Below, piece by piece: positions 23,619-28,218 of a stretch of 28,218 bases of DNA (positions are counted from its first letter, which is position 1; every line of letters begins with the position of its first letter). Both the position numbers and the translations under genes were made by a program. The stretch is taken from NCBI GenBank assembly GCA_964392105.1, contig CAYMPA010000022.1, positions 1 to 28,218 on the forward strand. The letters run 5' to 3'. The notes below the pieces were generated by a model. That model did not search any database. It saw nothing but the letters and a program-made list of their open reading frames with translations, and was not told the DNA's origin. Source of the stretch: UBA7359 sp964392105 (GTDB lineage: Bacteria > Pseudomonadota > Gammaproteobacteria > Eutrophobiales > Eutrophobiaceae).

Positions 23619-23639
23619 ATGACATTAATACTATGTCAT
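23619..23639. repeat. Hairpin in the rseB-mucD gap
   Basis: ATGACAT (23619-23625) and ATGTCAT (23633-23639) form a perfect 7-bp inverted repeat with a 7-base loop, 40 bases upstream of mucD. It could be an operator or an mRNA hairpin; it lacks a downstream T-run on the coding strand, so it is not a typical terminator. Confidence 0.35.
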
Positions 23640-23679
23640 TTTAAAACAAACTACGTATAGAAGATAATAAAAGAAAGAA

Positions 23680-24657
23680 TTAATGAAATGATTGTACAGA
23701 ATCCGCCATTAATTTTACGGTAGTTTTAGGCACTTCACCCACTGCTGTAATTTGATATCCATCGGTATGAGTTGCGTAGGCATTAACACCACCAAAATTA
23801 GACGGGCCTGTATCTGCATTTGGTTGTTGATTAATTTTCTCTACAAAAATTGACACCATAGCAAGTCCATCAGAATAAATAAGATGTTCTACTGGTATTT
23901 GACTTCTCATCATAGGTTCTTTCGCATGATCGCTCATACTGAAACCTGCTGGCATCCATGTCACCTTCCATTGTTTATCACTATTATTTACTTCCAGGCT
24001 TACATTTATTACATTGTTATACCAGGTGTAATCTTTACCAGATACTGCTGGTTGTAATAAGGCATCATCGATATCTTCAAGTATACTCAGTTGTGTAAAA
24101 ATAATTTGTTCGAGTGTTACACCCAACTGATTCTTGAGTTCAGATTTAAGTAAAAGTCTGGATTCTTTATCAATCCAAAGCTGGTAACCATAACGATATT
24201 TATCAATTGGCCTGATATTAACTATCCACGCGTCCAAACCAGCTATACGATCTTCACCTGCAATTTCAAAAACATAAAATTCAGAAATTGATTGGATGGG
24301 ATTAGGTAAATAAGTTGAAATTAATTCACCTGATCTGCTTTTCTCAACAACAACTGCCTTATTATCCGGGAAAAAACATCTGACTTGATCTTTATCTCGA
24401 ATAACTTCTCTTGCATAACCCGTTAGTGAGATCAGTCGTTCATAAACACCCTCTCCGCCTGATTTGTGGATAATTCTCATAGTGTCTATTTGTTTACCGA
24501 GGCGATAAACAAAAACACCATCATAATTTAGTTCCCGACTTGCTTTTGACATTTCATCAATTAATACCTGTGGATCAGGTGTTACATTCCCGGAATAAAC
24601 AGGAGTAACACTCCCGAAAAGGAACATGATCAAAACAAGTAAAAATTGATATTTCAA
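23680..24657 (-). CDS. rseB: Sigma-E regulatory protein RseB/MucB
   Basis: Periplasmic protein that binds the anti-sigma factor RseA/MucA and shields it from site-1 cleavage; it senses mislocalised lipoproteins or LPS in E. coli. Seen: 325 aa; signal peptide about 1-22 (KYQFLLVLIMFLFGSVTPVYS), N-terminal lipoprotein-like fold (ASRELNYDGVFVYRLGKQIDTMRIIH) and C-terminal domain (WKVTWMPAGFSM, HLIYSDGLAMVSIFVE, PVSGK-like region). The start is TTG at 24657: the preceding codon is a TAA, so no earlier start exists. AGGA 7 bases upstream is a good ribosome-binding site and belongs to the end of the 24664-25016 element. Confidence 0.93.
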   Translation of the reverse strand: MKYQFLLVLIMFLFGSVTPVYSGNVTPDPQVLIDEMSKASRELNYDGVFVYRLGKQIDTMRIIHKSGGEGVYERLISLTGYAREVIRDKDQVRCFFPDNKAVVVEKSRSGELISTYLPNPIQSISEFYVFEIAGEDRIAGLDAWIVNIRPIDKYRYGYQLWIDKESRLLLKSELKNQLGVTLEQIIFTQLSILEDIDDALLQPAVSGKDYTWYNNVINVSLEVNNSDKQWKVTWMPAGFSMSDHAKEPMMRSQIPVEHLIYSDGLAMVSIFVEKINQQPNADTGPSNFGGVNAYATHTDGYQITAVGEVPKTTVKLMADSVQSFH

Positions 24658-24815
24658 TTAATTATCCTGGAATCCTCAGTTGGACTCGTTTTAGTGTGCG
24701 TTTATCAGGGTCAGTTCGCCGACTAGACAAATCGGCAGGACAGCCGATTTGCACGGTTGCAAGCCGCCCTGCAGGGGTGCGGCACAGGGAAGTGCCGCAT
24801 GCAAGCCGCGCATAG

Positions 24816-24864
24816 TTATGTACAGGACGTACTGTATGCTGGTTTTGCAGGAGCAAAAACCAGC
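24816..24864 (+). repeat. Double-hairpin module, copy b
   Basis: TTAT (24816-24819), hairpin 1 GTACAGGACGTAC (24820-24832), TGTATGC (24833-24839), hairpin 2 with left arm GCTGGTTTTGC (24838-24848), loop AGGA (24849-24852) and a complementary right arm with one bulged base (24853-24864). Compared with copy a, hairpin 1, linker and AGGA loop are almost the same, but CTGG replaces CCGA in the arm and CCAG replaces TCGG opposite. Confidence 0.8.
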
Positions 24865-24946
24865 CATTCTACGCAAGGGTTTTAGCTGATCACCTAACAG
24901 GTTGTTACAGGTTACTATTAAATATATGGTCATGATTCAAGGCCGG

Positions 24947-24997
24947 TTATCACCACGGATGGTGTGTATGCAGCTTTTGCAGGAGTAAAAAAGCTGC
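24947..24997 (+). repeat. Double-hairpin module, copy c
   Basis: TTAT, hairpin 1 CACCACGGATGGTG (24951-24964; CACCA/TGGTG arms, loop CGGA), TGTATGC (24965-24971), hairpin 2 with left arm GCAGCTTTTGC (24970-24980), AGGA (24981-24984) and a mostly complementary right arm (24985-24997). The sister element at lepA-lepB has only a 6-base spacer at the equivalent place. Confidence 0.75.
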
Positions 24998-25018
24998 CAA
25001 CTGAGGAATCTAGGATCA

Positions 25019-25597
25019 TCATTCCTGTAATTCAATCGTAACAATCCTGACATAAGGCAGAATACCATTCATGCTGCCATTACTACGATATTCGTTGTGA
25101 TTCATTAAATATTTATTAAGACGTTGGTTTGCTACTGACTCAGGGGTATCTGATTTTTTAACTGCAGCCGGTAAAATATGGGTGTCCGGGAAGCTGAATG
25201 ACTGAGGTTGAGATGCTGTTGTATTGACTTGAATTGCAGCAATTGTTGGCACATCAGAGGAATTAATCTCATTGCTGCGTTGAACGCTAAATACTGCAAC
25301 CATAGCGACAGAAGCTGCAATGGCAAAACCAGCAATGGGTTTTATATATAATCTTTTTGTTGTTTGTGGAGTAAGAACTGTGGGTTCATCGCGGAGTGTA
25401 TTACTAACATGTGTTGAAACGTGATTGGAAATTTTTTCTGGTAAATGACCACGTAGACAGTCACCAATTAGATGATAGCGAGACCAGGTATCTTTTATAC
25501 AATGATCATTGATTAGCTTGTCTAATGTCCCTGTGTGAACATTATCTTGTTCGCCATCTATAAATGCCGAAAGCTGTTCATTATTAAATTCACTCAT
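25019..25597 (-). CDS. rseA: Anti-sigma-E factor RseA/MucA
   Basis: Single-pass inner-membrane protein that holds sigma-E inactive until regulated proteolysis. Seen: 192 aa from the ATG at 25597; N-terminal sigma-binding domain (NNEQLSAFIDGEQDN, TWSRYHLIGDCLRGHLPE, the RseA_N pattern), a transmembrane helix at about 86-104 (IAGFAIAASVAMVAVFSV), then a periplasmic region rich in polar residues ending LPYVRIVTIELQE. The frame extends to a TTG at 25618, but the ATG has a modest ribosome-binding site (AGG) and fits the family start. It lies 17 bases after the rpoE stop, so sigma and anti-sigma are co-expressed. Confidence 0.93.
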   Translation of the reverse strand: MSEFNNEQLSAFIDGEQDNVHTGTLDKLINDHCIKDTWSRYHLIGDCLRGHLPEKISNHVSTHVSNTLRDEPTVLTPQTTKRLYIKPIAGFAIAASVAMVAVFSVQRSNEINSSDVPTIAAIQVNTTASQPQSFSFPDTHILPAAVKKSDTPESVANQRLNKYLMNHNEYRSNGSMNGILPYVRIVTIELQE

Positions 25598-25614
25598 AAT
25601 ATTTTGCCTGTATC

Positions 25615-26193
25615 TCAATTTTCCAACAATGGTCTCATTTCATTATCAATAGCTTCACGCGCACGAAATATCCTCGACCTTACAGTGCCGATAGGACATT
25701 CCATCACTGTTGCAATTTCTTCATAACTCAGCCCTTCAACTTCTCGAAACATTATTGCCGATCTTAAATCTTCAGGTAGATTTTCGATAGCTTTCAGGAC
25801 TGTTGCCTGTAATTCATCTTTCAGCAATAAATTTTCAGGTGTTGCCTGTTCTTTTAGAGCGCTATTACCCTCAATTTGTTCAATCTCAGAGACATCATGA
25901 TCACTTTCTGCCGGTCTGCGAGATTGTACAGCAAGGTAATTTTTTGCTGTATTTACGGCAATTCGATAAAGCCATGTATAAAAAGCACTATCTCCACGAA
26001 ACTTTGGTAAGGCCCGATATGCCTTTATAAATGCTTCTTGTGTGACATCTAAAGCATCACTGTGGTTCCTGACAAATCTGGAAACAAGGTTAATAATTCG
26101 CTGCTGATATTTAAGCACGAGCAGATCATAAGCCGCCTTTTCGCCATTTTTGACGCGCTCTATTAATTGCTGATCTGTAACATTATCGGCCAT
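25615..26193 (-). CDS. rpoE: RNA polymerase sigma factor RpoE/AlgU
   Basis: Extracytoplasmic-function (group 4) sigma factor controlling the envelope-stress regulon. Seen: 192 aa; region 2 (DLLVLKYQQRIINLVSRFVRN, DVTQEAFIKAYRALPKFRGDSAFYTWLYRIAVNTAKN) and region 4 (LPEDLRSAIMFREVEGLSYEEIATVMECPIGTVRSRIFRARE), nearly the AlgU pattern. The frame is open to an ATG at 26208 (197 aa), but the ATG at 26193 has GAGG 9 bases upstream and aligns with the AlgU start. A GAACTT-type sigma-E autoregulatory promoter was looked for in the upstream 300 bases and not found. Confidence 0.96.
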   Translation of the reverse strand: MADNVTDQQLIERVKNGEKAAYDLLVLKYQQRIINLVSRFVRNHSDALDVTQEAFIKAYRALPKFRGDSAFYTWLYRIAVNTAKNYLAVQSRRPAESDHDVSEIEQIEGNSALKEQATPENLLLKDELQATVLKAIENLPEDLRSAIMFREVEGLSYEEIATVMECPIGTVRSRIFRAREAIDNEMRPLLEN

Positions 26194-26273
26194 CTGGGCC
26201 ACCCTCATGTGGTATGATTTTGCATATTGCGGTGCAAGAATGCTTTATTGGATTCTATGCACAATATATTTAA

Positions 26274-26461
26274 GAGGCTGTTCGGTAATAAGTGAACCTG
26301 CTGCAAATGCCCCTTCTTCGACCCATTTTGTTGCGCGATTTCGTTATATAGATTAACTATTCGCCTCAATTGGGCAGCAAAATGAACTCGAAAAGGAATA
26401 CCCCTCAAGGGGGTACTAAAAAGAGCATTTTCGCCTCGATTCATTATTACCGAATAGCCTC
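26274..26461. repeat. TIR-bounded palindromic element between rpoE and nadB
   Basis: GAGGCTGTTCGGTAATA (26274-26290) and TATTACCGAATAGCCTC (26445-26461) are complementary at 16 of 17. An internal pair CATTTTGTTGC/GCAGCAAAATG has one mismatch. TACCCCTCAAGGGGGTA (26399-26415) and most of the next 11 bases match 22018-22045. CATTTTCG and CGAGGCGAA (complement) are shared with the element upstream of rne. It separates the divergent rpoE and nadB genes and so lies in the rpoE control region. Confidence 0.7.
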
Positions 26462-26499
26462 TATTATTCTACAATCAAAGGCTTAGATAAAAAAACGGC

Positions 26500-26505
26500 T
26501 ATACT
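26500..26505 (+). promoter_or_regulatory. Possible -10 box for nadB
   Basis: TATACT matches the sigma-70 -10 consensus at five of six positions and lies 12 bases before the nadB ATG; no good -35 box is seen 16-18 bases upstream. If used, the transcript would begin about 6 bases before the start codon, giving an almost leaderless mRNA. Confidence 0.35.
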
Positions 26506-26517
26506 ACCTTAAGCAAG

Positions 26518-28149
26518 ATGCATGACCAACAACAACATGACGTATTAATTATCGGTAGTGGTGCTGCCGGGCTCAGTCTGGCATTAAAACTCGCAGATCA
26601 TGCCAATGTTGCAGTTTTATCCAAAGATGCATTAAGCGAAAGTGCTACTTTCTATGCACAAGGCGGTGTCTCTGCTGTCCTGGACGAACATGATTCAATT
26701 GAATCCCATGTTGAAGATACTATAACCACAGGTGTTGGACTATGTGATCCAGATATCGTCCGCTTTGTTGTGGAACGTGCACATAAAAGTATCGATTGGC
26801 TTATTGATTTAGGTGTTGATTTTACACTCTCAGATTTGCAATCAGGGACAAATTCACCTTTTCATCTGCATAAAGAAGGTGGCCATAGCCACCGTCGAAT
26901 CATTCATGCCGCTGATGCAACTGGGAAAGCCATTGAGACAACACTTGAATCACTCGTCCGGAAACACCCAAATATCGATTTGTATGAACATCATATTGCT
27001 GTTGATTTAATTACCACACACAAACTGGCTAAACCTGGAAATCGTTGTCTTGGATCGTATGTGCTTGATGTTATAAATAATAATGTCAAGGTTATCAGTG
27101 CTCGTAATGTCATTCTTGCAACTGGGGGTGCTGGTAAAGCCTATCTATACACAAGTAATCCTGATAGCTGCACCGGAGATGGAATTGCCATGGCCTGGCG
27201 CGCGGGTTGTCGCATCGCAAATATGGAATTTATCCAGTTTCATCCAACCTGCCTTTATCACCCAATGGCAAAATCATTTCTTATATCTGAAGCATTAAGA
27301 GGTGAAGGAGCAAAATTAGTTCTGGCAAATGGTGAAACTTTTATGCATCAATATGACAAGCGCGAGGAATTAGCCCCCAGGGATGTTGTAGCAAGGGCAA
27401 TTGACTATGAAATGAAGCGTTTGGGTCATGATTGTGTCTACCTGGATATTTCGCACAAATCTGCAAAATTTATTGAACAGCACTTTCCTACTATCAATAA
27501 ACGTTGTCTGGATTTTGGTATAGACATGACAACAATGCCTATACCTGTTGTTCCAGCAGCACACTATACTTGTGGTGGCGTAATGATTAAACAAAATGGC
27601 CAAACGGATATATCTGGCCTATATGCCATTGGTGAAGTCAGTTGTTCTGGACTACACGGTGCAAATCGAATGGCCAGTAACTCCTTATTGGAATGTGTAG
27701 TATTTGCTCATACCGCATACAAAGATATCCGGCAATCTCTTGCCGCAACAGAAATGCCCGGGAGACTCCCCAAATGGGATGAAAGTCGTGTGACGGATTC
27801 AGATGAAGAAGTGGTTGTTAGTCATAATTGGGATGAAATCCGACGATTTATGTGGGACTACGTTGGTATCGTAAGAACAACTAAAAGACTTCAGCGAGCC
27901 CAACACAGAATTAAACTATTACAATCAGAAATTACTGATTACTATGGTAATTTCAGAATAAGTAAAGATCTGGTAGAGCTACGTAACCTGGCAGTTGTCG
28001 CCGAATTAATCATTGAATCTGCGCTTAAAAGAAAAGAAAGCCGTGGTCTTCACTACACAGTTGATTATCCAGTCGCAAATATTGCCGATAAAGCCGTAAA
28101 TACCGTCATTAAATCAACAATTACTGAAAATGGCCACGTTGCAGCATAG
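26518..28149 (+). CDS. nadB: L-aspartate oxidase
   Basis: FAD enzyme that oxidises L-aspartate to iminoaspartate, the first step of de novo NAD synthesis with NadA. Seen: 543 aa (E. coli 540); FAD-binding IIGSGAAGLSLALKLA (GxGxxG at 13-18), ESATFYAQGGVSAV, EGGHSHRRIIHAADATG, GDGIAMAWRAGCRIANMEFIQFHPT, GELAPRD-like EELAPRDVVARAIDYE, PAAHYTCGGV, GLHGANRMASNSLLE and the C-terminal RKESRGLHYTVDYP. The glutamate-binding HRRI and HGANR motifs separate it from succinate dehydrogenase flavoprotein. No Shine-Dalgarno sequence is evident before the ATG at 26518. The 69 bases after the stop are AT-rich with no clear terminator. Confidence 0.97.
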   Translation: MHDQQQHDVLIIGSGAAGLSLALKLADHANVAVLSKDALSESATFYAQGGVSAVLDEHDSIESHVEDTITTGVGLCDPDIVRFVVERAHKSIDWLIDLGVDFTLSDLQSGTNSPFHLHKEGGHSHRRIIHAADATGKAIETTLESLVRKHPNIDLYEHHIAVDLITTHKLAKPGNRCLGSYVLDVINNNVKVISARNVILATGGAGKAYLYTSNPDSCTGDGIAMAWRAGCRIANMEFIQFHPTCLYHPMAKSFLISEALRGEGAKLVLANGETFMHQYDKREELAPRDVVARAIDYEMKRLGHDCVYLDISHKSAKFIEQHFPTINKRCLDFGIDMTTMPIPVVPAAHYTCGGVMIKQNGQTDISGLYAIGEVSCSGLHGANRMASNSLLECVVFAHTAYKDIRQSLAATEMPGRLPKWDESRVTDSDEEVVVSHNWDEIRRFMWDYVGIVRTTKRLQRAQHRIKLLQSEITDYYGNFRISKDLVELRNLAVVAELIIESALKRKESRGLHYTVDYPVANIADKAVNTVIKSTITENGHVAA

Positions 28150-28218
28150 AAAGTATTAGATAATTCAAATAGTTATAATATTTTATTAATAATTTAATAA
28201 ATAATCCCTATATATATA

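Larger units (their letters stand above)
24664..25016. repeat. MITE-like element filling the rseA-rseB gap
   Basis: Termini ATCCTGGAATCCTCAGTTG (24664-24682) and CAACTGAGGAATCTAGGAT (24998-25016) are complementary at 17 of 19 and match those of the lepA-lepB element. Shared internal blocks are at 24693-24716, 24810-24819, 24866-24877 and 24929-24941. Extra content includes a perfect hairpin AAATCGGC/GCCGATTT around AGGACA (24729-24750), TGCGGCAC/GTGCCGCA around AGGGAA (24778-24799), direct repeats of TGCAAGCCGC (24758-24767, 24800-24809) and two double-hairpin modules. The rseA stop is 3 bases beyond one end and the rseB start 7 bases beyond the other. Confidence 0.82.

Noticed and set aside
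24662..24933. Small minus-strand frames in the rseA-rseB gap, considered as a displaced regulator gene
   Set aside because: Composition is dictated by hairpins, and rseA and rseB are both complete without it.
26194..26208. Upstream ATG for rpoE at 26208
   Set aside because: It has no ribosome-binding site; the ATG at 26193 has GAGG at good spacing and aligns with AlgU.

Overview
The window is a stretch of gammaproteobacterial chromosome, AT-rich by eye (about 40% G+C). It joins two conserved housekeeping blocks. Protein motifs and gene order resemble Pseudomonas and related gammaproteobacteria: rne/rluC/sppA/maf/yceD/rpmF/plsX/fab, and nadB/rpoE(algU)/mucA/mucB/mucD/lepA/lepB/DUF4845/rnc/era/recO/pdxJ. 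The genus cannot be named from this sequence. There is no rRNA, tRNA, CRISPR array, prophage or intact transposase in view.

Layout. Bases 1-6917 (minus strand) hold yceD-rpmF-plsX-fabH-fabD-fabG-acpP-fabF-pabC, with pabC cut by the window edge. These are type II fatty acid synthesis, the acyl-phosphate step of phospholipid synthesis, ribosomal protein L32 and aminodeoxychorismate lyase. maf (plus) diverges from this block at 7054. sppA and rluC (minus) follow, and rne (plus, 10666-12945) diverges from rluC. rne converges on prfC, the last gene of a long minus-strand block read lepA-lepB-DUF4845-rnc-era-recO-pdxJ-prfC (GTPases, RNase III, signal peptidase, RecF-pathway repair, vitamin B6). Upstream of lepA on the same strand are rpoE-rseA-rseB-mucD plus a small glutaredoxin-like gene, which form the envelope-stress sigma-E circuit. 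nadB (plus) diverges from rpoE and closes the window.

The coding content is ordinary; the intergenic DNA is not. At least eight gene junctions are filled with 110-350 bp palindrome-rich elements, several with imperfect terminal inverted repeats (TIRs). Inside them the same hairpin modules recur: conserved loops (AGGA/TCCT, or ATGGAN) carried on arms whose sequence differs from copy to copy but stays self-complementary. A recurrent unit is TTAT, hairpin 1, TGTATGC, hairpin 2. Two sister elements (lepA/lepB and rseA/rseB) share TIRs and internal blocks, and one carries an extra hairpin module that the other lacks. Element ends often sit on the stop codon of one gene or the ribosome-binding site of the next. 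This mosaic is the best candidate here for something undescribed.

Two genes, maf and rnc, have no ATG, GTG or TTG where homology places their start. Each has instead an AUC or AUA codon 7 nt after a good Shine-Dalgarno sequence. All coordinates, alignments and mismatch counts were done by eye; family assignments come from motif recognition, not searches.
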